Assembly (NCBI RefSeq): GCF_014773275.1
Contig: NZ_JACWMW010000001.1
Location: forward strand, 1,240,001 to 1,304,000
Direction: 5' to 3'
Length of the DNA: 64,000 nucleotides
Source: Mucilaginibacter rigui
Lineage (GTDB): Bacteria > Bacteroidota > Bacteroidia > Sphingobacteriales > Sphingobacteriaceae
A program made the translations under genes and the position numbers. Position 1 is the first letter of the stretch. The number at the start of each line of letters is the position of its first letter. Shown here in pieces: positions 42,607-51,107 of this stretch. Below the pieces are notes generated by a model. That model made no database searches. It was not told the origin of the DNA and saw only the letters and a program-made list of their open reading frames with translations.

Positions 42607-43502
42607 ATGAAATACAGGGTAATTGCGGGCGTTTTAAGTCTCTTTTTTGGCGTTTCAGGGGCGGTTTTTGGTCAAATAAAGCCACTTTTTGATGCTAACG
42701 AGACGCCACAATTGGTATCTAAACAATTTGCGTTTACTGAGGGCCCCGCGGTGGATAAGGAAGGAAATATCTTCTTTACCGATCAGCCAAATAACAAGAT
42801 ATGGAAATATGATACAGATGGCAAGCTTTCTGTTTTTATGGATAATGCAGGCCGCGCCAATGGTACTTATTTTGATGGTGAAGGTAACCTGATAGCTTGT
42901 GCCGATGAACATAACCAGCTATGGCGCATCAAACCTGATGGTAAGGTAAAAGTGCTTTTAAATAACTCTGAAGGTAGTTTGTTTAACGGCCAAACGACTT
43001 GTGGGTGGATGCCAAAAACAACATCTACTTTACCGATCCATACTACCAACGCGATTACTGGACACGTAAAAAAAGCGAATTAAGCAGCCAGATGGTATTT
43101 GTGCTGATGAAAGGCAAAAGCAAACCAATAGTATTGGATAGCATGGTAAGGCCAAATGGTATTGTAGGCACCCCGGATGGCAAACAGCTGTATGTATCAG
43201 ATATTGGTGACAGTAAAATATACAAGTACACCATAAAACCCAATGGCCTGTTAGCCAACCGTCAACTATTTATTGCCAATACCAGTGCTGATGGTATTAC
43301 ACTTGATGAACAAGGCAACCTTTATCTGGCCGGTAAGGGTATCAGTATATACAACTCTAAGGGTGGACAAATTGCCCATATAGATATCCCCGAACCATGG
43401 AGCGCCAATGTTTGTTTTGGTGGTAAGAACAGGGATGTGTTGTTTATTACAGCTTCAAAAGCTATTTATACTTTGAAGATGAATGTAAGAGGGGTGGAGT
43501 AG
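42607..43502 (+). pseudogene. SMP-30/gluconolactonase-type gene with one frameshift
   Basis: The first frame gives a signal peptide (MKYRVIAGVLSLFF...AVFG) and a beta-propeller start with FAFTEGPAVDKEGNIFFTDQ, PNNKIWKYDTDGKLSVF and NLIACADEHNQLW; at GSLFNG it goes out of frame and stops at 43083. The second frame resumes at once with LWVDAKNNIYFTDPYYQRDYW, PNGIVGTPDGKQLYVSDIG and SADGITLDEQGNLYLAGKG to 43502. Adding one C to the CC at 42990-42991 restores FNGPNDLWVDAKNN, the usual family sequence. An intact product (298 residues) would be a secreted lactonase-like propeller acting on sugar lactones, coupled with the fucosidase upstream. Confidence 0.85.
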
Positions 43503-43518
43503 GGACCTCCACTTTTAA

Positions 43519-43557
43519 AAAATCCGGTCAATCGTAAAAATCCGCTGAATCCTGGTC
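43519..43557. repeat. AATCCGnTnAATC-type short repeat
   Basis: AAAATCCGGTCAATCGTAAA followed by AATCCGCTGAATCCTGGTC: two tandem units of about 19 bases sharing AATCCGnTnAATC. It resembles a dispersed AATCCGCTGAATCCTGGT word. It lies between convergent genes. Confidence 0.5.
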
Positions 43558-44731
43558 ACATTTTTCGCTGTGCCTTTTCCCATACCGAGCTTTGTTGTGT
43601 GGTAAAGTAACGGATAATGCCAGCCATTACCGCGTAGTTCATTACGCAGAAGTAATAGGGGATAAAAAGTATTTTAATGCGGATTTGGCGTTCTTCCATA
43701 ATATAGCCAAAAATGGCCAGGCTGTAAAATAATACCTGCCCTGCAAAAAGTAGCTCATAAATAAGCCCCTTACCGGCAAATGCTACTGCAAAGTTGGTGA
43801 TAAATGCCAGGATCAAAAAGAAAGGGGTGACGGTCCACCTCAATACGCGGTGACTAATGTATTGAAACGATAGAATTGGGAATTTAAAAGGTAGTAACAA
43901 ACTCTTTAAACGCAGTATGGATTGTATCCCCCCCGCCGCTATACGGATCTTACGTTTTAATTCTTCAGATACATTTTCTGATGCAGTTTCTAACGCATAG
44001 GCTTCCGGCTCATAAATAATGCGATAGCCTTTGGCGGCTATAAGCATAGATATCATAAAATCATCCAGTACGGTATCGGCAGGTACGTCCTGGTATAGGT
44101 TACGTCTTACGCTGAATAGTTCGCCTGCGGCACCTACAACCGAATACAGTTCCGAGTCCCATTTTTTAAGGGCCGATTCATACTTCCAGTAAAAACCTTC
44201 GCCCGCGGCGCTGGCATCGGCGCTGGCATCAATCTGTACACGCTTTTCGCCGGCTACGGCACCAACAGTTTTGTCGCTGTAATGGCGGCAAATGCGGGTT
44301 ATAGCTTCAGTATTTAAAAATGTGTTGGCATCTGTAAAAACAACAACTTCGGTATCTACATACTCCATAGCGCGATGTACCGCAGCAATTTTACCGGCAC
44401 GCTCAGGGCGGTGCAATAATTGTATCTGCTGGTGTTGACCAATAATTTCAGGCGTACGGTCGCTTGAACCATCTGTAACAAAAACAAATTTCAGTTTACC
44501 TGCGGGATAGTTCAGTTGCAGGCTATTGGCTATTTTTTGTGCAATAAAGTGCTCTTCGTTATAAGCCGCTACAACAAGCGTGCAGGTAGGCAGGTTATCA
44601 TCAGCAACAATGGGCAAAACAGGTTTGCCTTTAAAAATCCGTTTTATTTTGATGACAAAATACAGCAGTAAACCGTACCCAACAAAAGTATAAAACGCAA
44701 TGAAAAGGCTTATCCAGAAAACAATTATCAT
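43556..44731 (-). CDS. Membrane-bound family 2 glycosyltransferase
   Basis: A 391-residue processive-type GT2. Residues 3-22 are a membrane helix; the GT-A domain follows with CTLVVAAYNEEHFIAQKI, FVTDGSSDRTPEII, FTDANTFLNTEA (the second Asp motif), AVAGEKRVQIDA, and TVLDDFMISMLIAAKGYRI. Two to four C-terminal membrane helices (about 295-390) complete a cellulose-synthase/hyaluronan-synthase-like layout. It would elongate an extracellular polysaccharide or glycolipid. It overlaps the second GT2 gene by four bases (ATGA) and is divergent from the partner-switching operon. Confidence 0.88.
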   Translation of the reverse strand: MIIVFWISLFIAFYTFVGYGLLLYFVIKIKRIFKGKPVLPIVADDNLPTCTLVVAAYNEEHFIAQKIANSLQLNYPAGKLKFVFVTDGSSDRTPEIIGQHQQIQLLHRPERAGKIAAVHRAMEYVDTEVVVFTDANTFLNTEAITRICRHYSDKTVGAVAGEKRVQIDASADASAAGEGFYWKYESALKKWDSELYSVVGAAGELFSVRRNLYQDVPADTVLDDFMISMLIAAKGYRIIYEPEAYALETASENVSEELKRKIRIAAGGIQSILRLKSLLLPFKFPILSFQYISHRVLRWTVTPFFLILAFITNFAVAFAGKGLIYELLFAGQVLFYSLAIFGYIMEERQIRIKILFIPYYFCVMNYAVMAGIIRYFTTQQSSVWEKAQRKM

Positions 44732-45651
44732 GAAACCTTATTAATGGTAAAACCCAACTCGGTACTGTTTTTATTATGTGTTATGTTCCACCAAACGGCG
44801 CGGAACAGGATACCGATAAAGTTGTATTTCTTCTCTTTTATATACCTGACAAGGTTACGTGGAACAACCATCAGCACAAAATAAATATAAAATACAAAAG
44901 CCTTAAAAGCCGGCGCGTTATGGCGGATGAACAGTATACGGTTACGGTTCATAAAGTACTCTTTAAACGGGCTGTTCTTGCCCACTGTCATGGATTCCTT
45001 ATGATAAATAACGGCATCGCCGCGTACCCATGCCTGGTAGCCCGATTTATTGATGCGCTCGCCCCAGTCAACCTCCTCGTAATAAATAAAGAAGTTATCG
45101 GCCATCAATCCGGCCTTTTCACAGGTTTCTTTCTTCACCATCATGGCGCCGCCGTGGCAGTAGCCGGTTTGGCCAAGCAGATTATCGTATTGGCCAACAT
45201 CCTTTTCGTTTTTACCAACGGCCTGGTTACGGCAGGTATAATAATCAACTTGTGTAAAACCAACGTATTGGATGATGCTCCTGTCGAAATCATACACCAG
45301 TTTTGGCGATATGATACCAACCTGCGGATGTGTATCCAAAATATCAACCAGCTTTTGTACAAGGCCGGGAGAGAATTCAGTATCGTTATTCACAAGGAAA
45401 TAATAATCGCCGGTGGCTTGCGCTATACCGATATTATTACCGCCCGAGAAACCTAAGTTAGCTTCAGACCGTATAAACCTAACATCGGGATATTTGCTTG
45501 TCCATAACGGGATAGGGTTTACAGTGCTGCCATTATCAACAACAATTACCTCTAAATTTTCGTAAGTATTTGTTTCTGCTATTGATACTAAAAGTTCTTC
45601 TGTAATTTTATCCTGGTTAAAATTAATAGTGACAACAGATACCCGCTTCAT
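44728..45651 (-). CDS. Family 2 glycosyltransferase (rhamnosyltransferase-like)
   Basis: A 307-residue GT2 of the single-domain type: VSVVTINFNQDKITEELL at the N-terminus, VIVVDNGSTVNPIPLW, EANLGFSGGNNIGIAQATGD, FLVNNDTEFSPGLVQKL (DxD-like NND), GGAMMVKKETCEKAG and FIYYEEVDWGERINKSGYQ. Such enzymes add rhamnose or similar sugars to lipid-linked glycans at the inner face of the membrane; a short hydrophobic stretch near 255-272 may dock it there. It is the first gene of a two-gene minus-strand operon with the membrane GT2. Confidence 0.9.
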   Translation of the reverse strand: MKRVSVVTINFNQDKITEELLVSIAETNTYENLEVIVVDNGSTVNPIPLWTSKYPDVRFIRSEANLGFSGGNNIGIAQATGDYYFLVNNDTEFSPGLVQKLVDILDTHPQVGIISPKLVYDFDRSIIQYVGFTQVDYYTCRNQAVGKNEKDVGQYDNLLGQTGYCHGGAMMVKKETCEKAGLMADNFFIYYEEVDWGERINKSGYQAWVRGDAVIYHKESMTVGKNSPFKEYFMNRNRILFIRHNAPAFKAFVFYIYFVLMVVPRNLVRYIKEKKYNFIGILFRAVWWNITHNKNSTELGFTINKVS

Positions 45652-45722
45652 ATAAAATAGTTAATGCCTTTTAAACGGTATAATATTAGTAAAAGTTAAG
45701 CATTTTATAATCATTTAAAACC

Positions 45723-46223
45723 TTGAAGGATAAACAAACCACCAGCGAAGCCGAATTATTGGAACAAAAAGCTGATGAATTAGTGGCTTTAATTCAAAAA
45801 GGGGGGGTAGATGTTAAGCGCGCCAAAGCCATTCAGCAAAAAATAAACAAGGCCATTGATGAGGCATCGCTGCCCAAAACAATTGAAGCTTTTAAGGGAC
45901 TTGATGCCGGGCAGGACAGGCTGGGGCTGTTGAACGATTTTGAGATGCTTTTATCGCAGCACCAGTTGGATACCGATGTGTCGAAGCAATACCTTAACCA
46001 CGAACGTGTTAAAAAAACGATTGTAGCCATTATAGGCATTACAATGATAACACTGGGGATGGCCATGATCATTATGCCCGCGCCGCCATATTTTGAAATG
46101 TTTACCATATTTCATTTTAACCCCAACGATGGTGTAACCCTCATGGACCTGATAGCTTTGCTTATTGTGTTTACTGGCGTATATTTGTTATTAAACGCTT
46201 TGTTAAAAAAACGAAGCGTATAA
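45723..46223 (+). CDS. Small membrane protein with coiled N-terminal half, TTG start
   Basis: A 166-residue protein I do not recognise. The N-terminal 95 residues are charged and helical (AELLEQKADELVALIQKGGV, VKRAKAIQQKINKAI), and two membrane helices follow (about 99-118 and 140-158) with a short loop FEMFTIFHFNPNDGVTL. It must start at TTG (45723): the frame has a stop at 45708 and no ATG or GTG before that codon, and the next Met is too far in. It leads the operon that encodes the RsbU/V/W-like proteins, six bases before the first of them, so it may be a membrane partner of that module. Confidence 0.6.
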   Translation: MKDKQTTSEAELLEQKADELVALIQKGGVDVKRAKAIQQKINKAIDEASLPKTIEAFKGLDAGQDRLGLLNDFEMLLSQHQLDTDVSKQYLNHERVKKTIVAIIGITMITLGMAMIIMPAPPYFEMFTIFHFNPNDGVTLMDLIALLIVFTGVYLLLNALLKKRSV

Positions 46224-46229
46224 CCCGCC

Positions 46230-47366
46230 ATGGCCGTATCAAAAAAAATCCTTTTGGTTGATGATAACCCACTTGTATTAGAGATGATGGGGCGTGCATT
46301 AAGCAAAGAGGGTTTTTATTGTATGAAAGCTAATTCGGCCGATGAGGCAATGGCCATACTGGGGCTGGAGCGGCCCGACATTATACTTTCAGATTATCAT
46401 ATGCCAGATGTGGATGGCTTCGCCTTTAGGCAAAACCTCATTGCCATGCCCATTTATAAAGATATTCCCTTCATGTTCCTGACGTCTGAGGGTGATAACG
46501 AACTGATGTTGAAAGGTATTAACCTGGAAGCTGTAGATTATATTTTGAAAGATACACCGCTTCCCGTGGTGGTTTCAAAAATAAACAACTTTTTAAGTAC
46601 CGTACGCGAGGAGCACGAACGTACCCTGAAAGAATTAAGCGTGGCAGCTATGGCTCTTAACCTGCATTCGGTACCGCAAAGGTTACCGGTTATAAAAGGC
46701 TTTGAGGTTGATTTTTGGCATAAATCCTTCCAAAATTATCCGGGGGGAGATTTTATAGATTTTATAAAAATTGATGAACGTTACACCTTTATTGTTTTAG
46801 GGGATGTTATGGGCAAAAAATGGGGGGCCTGGTATTTTTCGTTCGGGTTTTTAAGTTACATCCGCGCAGCTGTGCGCATATGCATATCCGAGGGGAATTT
46901 CTCTACCAAAAGCATTCTGCAAAAAATAAATGCAGTGGTGTATCATGACCCTGTGGTTAATGATGTACTATCCAGTCTTTCGTTGCTGATGGTTGACACG
47001 GAGGGGGGCTTGATAACGTATTCGGGTGCCGGCGACCTACCACTTCTTTATTATAACACGGCAGATAAAGGTTTAAAACAAATAGGTTCGTCAGGTATGT
47101 TATTGGGGTTGATGCCCGATGGCGATTTTGATGAACAGTTATTAAAACTAAACACAGGCGACCGCTTGTTTATATTTACCGATGGTATAATTGATTTTGA
47201 AGATACTAATGGCAAAAAAACAGACTATAATACTTTTACAGAGGCCGTAAAGCCTTACTTAGCTCAGTCGTTTGCCGCGTTTAAAAAAAGCACATTTTTA
47301 CAGGGCAAAACGGTTGCGCATATTGATGATTGCAGCCTTATCCATTTACAAAAAACAGATCAATGA
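46230..47366 (+). CDS. Response regulator fused to SpoIIE-type PP2C phosphatase (RsbU-like)
   Basis: A 378-residue two-domain regulator. Residues 5-122 are a receiver domain (acidic pair VDDNP at 11-12, phosphoacceptor Asp55 in ILSDYHMPD, Lys about 106 in YILKDTPLP). Residues about 150-375 form a SpoIIE/RsbU phosphatase: GGDFIDFIKIDERYTFIVLG, DVMGKKWGAWYFSF, VNDVLSSLSLLMVDTEGG, GAGDLPLLYYN and FIFTDGIIDFEDTNG (metal-binding Asp residues). It should dephosphorylate the STAS protein encoded next to it when its receiver is phosphorylated. Its TGA overlaps the start of the STAS gene. No cognate histidine kinase is in the window. Confidence 0.85.
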   Translation: MAVSKKILLVDDNPLVLEMMGRALSKEGFYCMKANSADEAMAILGLERPDIILSDYHMPDVDGFAFRQNLIAMPIYKDIPFMFLTSEGDNELMLKGINLEAVDYILKDTPLPVVVSKINNFLSTVREEHERTLKELSVAAMALNLHSVPQRLPVIKGFEVDFWHKSFQNYPGGDFIDFIKIDERYTFIVLGDVMGKKWGAWYFSFGFLSYIRAAVRICISEGNFSTKSILQKINAVVYHDPVVNDVLSSLSLLMVDTEGGLITYSGAGDLPLLYYNTADKGLKQIGSSGMLLGLMPDGDFDEQLLKLNTGDRLFIFTDGIIDFEDTNGKKTDYNTFTEAVKPYLAQSFAAFKKSTFLQGKTVAHIDDCSLIHLQKTDQ

Positions 47367-47701
47367 TATTATTAACCAACATTTATAAAGATGCCTTGAT
47401 AGCCGGTATACAGGTTAAAGAAGCCAATTTAACGGTGTCTGATGCTTTTAAAGACGAAATGACGTCGCTATTAGATAAAGGCAACAAATACATTATTGTA
47501 AATTTTGAAGGTGTGATATATGTAGATAGTTCATTCCTGGGGGCACTGGTATCCTCATTAAAATATGCCCTGGTTAACCAAGCCGAAATTGTTGTAGCAG
47601 GCTTAAATAAGGATGTAGCCGGTTTGTTTCAGCTTATAAGGCTTGATAAGGCATTTAAAATATATCCATCGGCAACTGAAGCGGCCGAACGCAAAAGCTG
47701 A
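47363..47701 (+). CDS. STAS-domain anti-sigma-factor antagonist (RsbV/SpoIIAA-like)
   Basis: A 112-residue single STAS domain from the ATG at 47363, which overlaps the phosphatase stop; a longer frame from 47330 runs back into the phosphatase gene and is unlikely. It has the SpoIIAA pattern: INLTVSDAFKDEM-like strand and helix, YIIVNFEGVIYVDSSFLGAL with DSS at residues 55-57 as the phosphorylation site, and AEIVVAGLNKDVAGLFQLIR. In partner switching, the unphosphorylated form binds the kinase (RsbW-like) and frees its target. It is followed by the HATPase gene after five bases. Confidence 0.85.
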   Translation: MILLTNIYKDALIAGIQVKEANLTVSDAFKDEMTSLLDKGNKYIIVNFEGVIYVDSSFLGALVSSLKYALVNQAEIVVAGLNKDVAGLFQLIRLDKAFKIYPSATEAAERKS

Positions 47702-47706
47702 CAGCT

Positions 47707-48258
47707 ATGGCGAATATAACCACACAAAAATTTGTATTTAACAACCAGGCTGATGGTCTATACCCATTGGTGACTGATGTTATGTCGTACATCGACCAAC
47801 AACAACAAACAGACGAAGACACCATTACCAAATTAAAGCTGGTATTAATAGAGTTGCTAACCAACTCGCTAAAACACTCGGGCACGGAGGAAACTACCAT
47901 CGAAATTACTACAACGGGTGATCAAATAATTATCAGAAAAACAGACAGGGGTAACGGGCTGACTATACGCTGTAACGGGAATTTATTAGAGTGGCCATTG
48001 CCGGGTAAACACCATGCCAACAGGGTATTAACTGTTTATGCCAACGCTGATGCTATTTTAAAAGCCAAATTGACAAACAATTGCAGCCTTCAGTTTTTTA
48101 TTGAAGAAGCAGAACAAACCGGGCCGCTTGATATTAATACATTAACAGAGCATTTTGGGTTATTGATCATTACCCGTGCTTCCAGCACATTTGCGTATGA
48201 ATTTGATATTGATAGTTGTACAAATAGTTTTACGGCATCTGTAACCAGTATGGTGTAA
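47707..48258 (+). CDS. HATPase-domain anti-sigma-factor kinase-like protein (RsbW-like)
   Basis: A 183-residue protein with a GHKL ATPase domain of the HATPase_c_2 type: N-box IELLTNSLKHSGTEETTIEI (about 47-66) and a G1-like DRGNGL (about 80-85). The second half (residues 100-180) is less typical, longer than RsbW, and could be the contact surface for a partner. In the RsbW scheme it phosphorylates the STAS protein and sequesters a regulator; Bacteroidota have no SigB, so its target is unknown. It is the third gene of the partner-switching set. Confidence 0.72.
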   Translation: MANITTQKFVFNNQADGLYPLVTDVMSYIDQQQQTDEDTITKLKLVLIELLTNSLKHSGTEETTIEITTTGDQIIIRKTDRGNGLTIRCNGNLLEWPLPGKHHANRVLTVYANADAILKAKLTNNCSLQFFIEEAEQTGPLDINTLTEHFGLLIITRASSTFAYEFDIDSCTNSFTASVTSMV

Positions 48259-48269
48259 AATAAGCATGT

Positions 48270-49406
48270 ATGCAAAAACATAACCCAATTACTACAGCTA
48301 AAAAAAGTCTTGTTTACTTCTCCAATTTAGATGGTGTAAGAGCAATAGCCGCCTTAATGGTAGTGTTATCACATATTGAGTATCATAAAACAAATTTTGG
48401 CTTGCAACAATTGCCCTTTAACCTGCAAAATTTTGGCAAAATAGGGGTAACTATATTTTTTTCCCTTAGCGGGTTCCTGATCACTTATTTATTATTTGTA
48501 GAAAAAGACAAATTTAAAAAGGTAAAACTTAAAGATTTTTACATCCGGCGAATCCTGCGTATCTGGCCGTTATATTTCCTGGTGGTTATTGTTGGGTTTT
48601 TTATATATCCCGCTAAAGGATCATCTAATGCGTTGTGGCTGAGTGTGTTTTTTTTACCCAACCTGGCTTTTTGTTTAAAAATGCTGCCAGCCATATTCGA
48701 TCCCATATGGTCTATAGGCACAGAGGAGCAGTTTTACATTTTTTATCCGCATATATTCAAAATAAAAAAGCCCGAAAATATCCTTAACGCACTAATCATC
48801 ATAACAGGTTGTTTGATCGTTCTAAATATTGTGGTGCGCAACCTTCCCGAAAGTAATACGTTTGCCGCAAATTTAAGCCTGTTTTTATATTACGCCCGGT
48901 TTGATAACATGATGGTGGGGGCAATTGTGGCTACGCTTTACTATAACACTAAACATCCGGCATTTATATTCAGGTTTCAGCATGTTTTTAACAGGGTGTT
49001 TACGCGCCGGGCTCAATGGACCTTAACAAGTGCTTTTTTTATATTTATTTACTTTTATTTAAAGCACGAAATACCGCAGGGTGATATGATTATGGCCGTA
49101 ATAGCGGCTTTGCTAATTGTAAATTTATGCGAACCAACAACAAGTTTTTATACAATTGGTAATAAGCCTTTACAATACATGGGCAAAATATCCTACGGTA
49201 TATATTTGCTACACAAATACCCGTTGTTCCTGGTGTTTTATCTGGTTGAAAAGTATATGCATGGTAGTAATTTGATCATTCAAAACCTGGTTATTTACGT
49301 GGCAACAGCAGGGGCGACAATTGCGCTGGCATCAATCTCTTACTTCGGTTATGAACGTTATTTTCTGCGCATAAAGCGGCGGTTTCAAAAAGTTTCTCAG
49401 AATTAG
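48270..49406 (+). CDS. Acyltransferase 3 family membrane protein (OafA-like)
   Basis: A 378-residue inner-membrane O-acyltransferase with about ten membrane helices. Family marks: FSNLDGVRAIAALMVVLSHI (with catalytic His in the LSHIEYH stretch, about residue 36), SLSGFLITYLLF, FYIRRILRIWPLYFLVVIV and IWSIGTEEQFYIFYP. It would transfer acetyl or another acyl group to a polysaccharide, peptidoglycan or lipid. It starts 11 bases after the RsbW-like gene and is therefore probably cotranscribed with the switching module, divergent from two glycosyltransferases, which suggests a role in modifying a surface glycan. Confidence 0.88.
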   Translation: MQKHNPITTAKKSLVYFSNLDGVRAIAALMVVLSHIEYHKTNFGLQQLPFNLQNFGKIGVTIFFSLSGFLITYLLFVEKDKFKKVKLKDFYIRRILRIWPLYFLVVIVGFFIYPAKGSSNALWLSVFFLPNLAFCLKMLPAIFDPIWSIGTEEQFYIFYPHIFKIKKPENILNALIIITGCLIVLNIVVRNLPESNTFAANLSLFLYYARFDNMMVGAIVATLYYNTKHPAFIFRFQHVFNRVFTRRAQWTLTSAFFIFIYFYLKHEIPQGDMIMAVIAALLIVNLCEPTTSFYTIGNKPLQYMGKISYGIYLLHKYPLFLVFYLVEKYMHGSNLIIQNLVIYVATAGATIALASISYFGYERYFLRIKRRFQKVSQN

Positions 49407-49538
49407 CAGCTATTCATCTATCCTGTTTTTATATCATAGGAGTTTCATCTTTTTAATCATTAAATGCAACATTGATGCAATTGAGTATTTTAGCCTCATA
49501 ATTAATAATTTTTATAACCTATTAAATCCACGATATTT

Positions 49539-50444
49539 ATGAAAAAAAATCAATACGAAGTAATTATAATAGGCGGCAGTTTTGCAGGTTTATCGGCGGC
49601 AATGGCATTAGGCCGGTCAGTGAGAAGAGTTCTGGTGATAGATAATGGCGACCCGTGTAACAAAAAAACTCCACATTCGCATAATTTTTTAACAAATGAT
49701 GGTGCAACCCCAGCTGATATAACTATGGCAGCCCGACGGGAGTTGGCTGCTTATAAAACTGTAAAGCTGGTGACCGATACTGTTGAAAATGTTGTTCAGA
49801 TTGATGAAGGGTTTAAAGTAACAGCCACCAAAGCACAAACATTTATAACTAAAAAGGTGCTCATTGCAACGGGTCTGAAAGATATTATGCCAAATATACC
49901 TGGGTTTGCCGACTGTTGGGGTACATCTGTTATTCATTGCCCATATTGCCATGGTTACGAGGTTTACCAGGAAAAACTGGCTGTTTTTGGTAATGGCGAT
50001 GAAGGTTTTGAATTCGCAAAGCTTATTAATAACTGGAGCAGGGATCTTACTTTATTTACAAATGGTATATCAACATTTAATCCGGGGCAGGAACAAAAAT
50101 TAAAAGAACACGGCATTAAGGTTATCCAAACAAAAATTGCCGGTATAGATTGTGTTAATAACCAGGTGCAGGCAATTAAATTAATAGATGGTACTGAGCA
50201 TGCAATCCGGGCAATATTTGCTCGCGTACCGTTTAAACAACATACTGATATCCCTGAACAATTAGGGTGTGTTTTAACAGAACAAGGCCAAATACAAACA
50301 GATAAGTTTTGCGCTACAACCATTCCCGGTATTTATGCCGCCGGCGATAACAGCTCGCCCTTGCGCGGTGTGGCAAATGCTGTTGCTAATGGCACAATGG
50401 CGGGCGTTTTTATAAATAAAGCTCTTATAGACGAAGCATTTTAA
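49539..50444 (+). CDS. Thioredoxin-reductase-like FAD/NAD(P) oxidoreductase
   Basis: A 301-residue flavoprotein of the TrxB superfamily. FAD-binding GGSFAGLSAAMALGRS (about 12-27), redox CxxC in HCPYCHGYE (about 135-143), NAD(P)-binding AVFGNGDEGFEFAKLI (about 150-165, Rossmann GNGDEG rather than GGGNSA) and the C-terminal FAD contact GIYAAGDNSSPLRGVANAVANG. The HCPYCHGYE form is common in small Bacteroidota and actinobacterial relatives that are not true thioredoxin reductases. It might act in redox homeostasis or thiol oxidation; partner unknown. The gene is monocistronic. Confidence 0.85.
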   Translation: MKKNQYEVIIIGGSFAGLSAAMALGRSVRRVLVIDNGDPCNKKTPHSHNFLTNDGATPADITMAARRELAAYKTVKLVTDTVENVVQIDEGFKVTATKAQTFITKKVLIATGLKDIMPNIPGFADCWGTSVIHCPYCHGYEVYQEKLAVFGNGDEGFEFAKLINNWSRDLTLFTNGISTFNPGQEQKLKEHGIKVIQTKIAGIDCVNNQVQAIKLIDGTEHAIRAIFARVPFKQHTDIPEQLGCVLTEQGQIQTDKFCATTIPGIYAAGDNSSPLRGVANAVANGTMAGVFINKALIDEAF

Positions 50445-50522
50445 TTCTCTGAGGTAAGAACAATCCACCCGATTTTTTGAATTACGCCATAAATTGCCTT
50501 ATTTTAAGACACAAATAGGGTA

Positions 50523-50993
50523 ATGACATTGAACTTCCTGGCACGACACCGTTCCGTTTTAATTTATGGCGCATCTCTGGCTGCTTTATTGTTTTTAATG
50601 AAGTGGCTGGAGTGGCGTTTCCTTATCGCAGATTACGCTGTCGAGCTTTACGGGGGCGCATTGGCCATCATATTTACTGCCCTGGGCATTTGGCTGGCGG
50701 TTAAATTAATGAAACCAAAAGTCAACACCGTTTTTGTAGAGAAGGAAGTTATCGTAAAAACCAATGATTTTATTTTGGATGAACAGGAACTTGCCCGCCT
50801 TGGCTTAAGCAAGCGAGAGCTTGAAGTACTGCAGCTAATGGCCGAAGGTTTAAGTAACCATCAAATAGCCGAACGGCTGTTCGTTTCCCTCAATACTATA
50901 AAAACACATTCGGCCAAGGTGTTTGAAAAGCTGGAGGTACAGCGCCGTACCCAGGCGGTTGATAAAGCTAAAAAACTAAGGCTGATACCGTAA
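50523..50993 (+). CDS. Membrane-anchored LuxR-type transcription regulator
   Basis: A 156-residue regulator with two N-terminal membrane helices (about residues 13-29 and 39-60), a linker, and a C-terminal LuxR helix-turn-helix: LSKRELEVLQLMAEGLSNHQ, IAERLFVSLNTIKTHSAKVF, EKLEVQRRTQAVDKA (about 93-150). There is no receiver domain, so activity is probably set at the membrane or by level. It sits 114 bases upstream of a DUF4199 membrane protein on the same strand, a pairing that I recall from other Bacteroidota genomes. Confidence 0.85.
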   Translation: MTLNFLARHRSVLIYGASLAALLFLMKWLEWRFLIADYAVELYGGALAIIFTALGIWLAVKLMKPKVNTVFVEKEVIVKTNDFILDEQELARLGLSKRELEVLQLMAEGLSNHQIAERLFVSLNTIKTHSAKVFEKLEVQRRTQAVDKAKKLRLIP

Positions 50994-51107
50994 AAGCCAC
51001 TCACGCTTTAGTATTAAAAAGCTTTATATGTATAAAATCACCCTAAAGTATGAGTGCAAAAATGCCCATATACCTCAACTTTGGGCCATAAACTTTAAAA
51101 AGATCAC

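Noticed and set aside
42985..43000. Programmed ribosomal frameshift in the SMP-30-like gene
   Set aside because: No slippery heptamer or downstream structure is evident; a lost C restores a normal family sequence, so mutation or sequencing error is simpler.
44776..45456. Plus-strand ORF of 226 codons
   Set aside because: Antisense to the rhamnosyltransferase-like gene, which has clear GT2 motifs; the ORF has no recognisable domain and looks like a shadow frame.
47707..48258. HATPase protein as a sensor histidine kinase
   Set aside because: It has no phosphoacceptor His (DHp) domain and no sensor region, and its position right after a STAS gene fits an RsbW-type kinase better.
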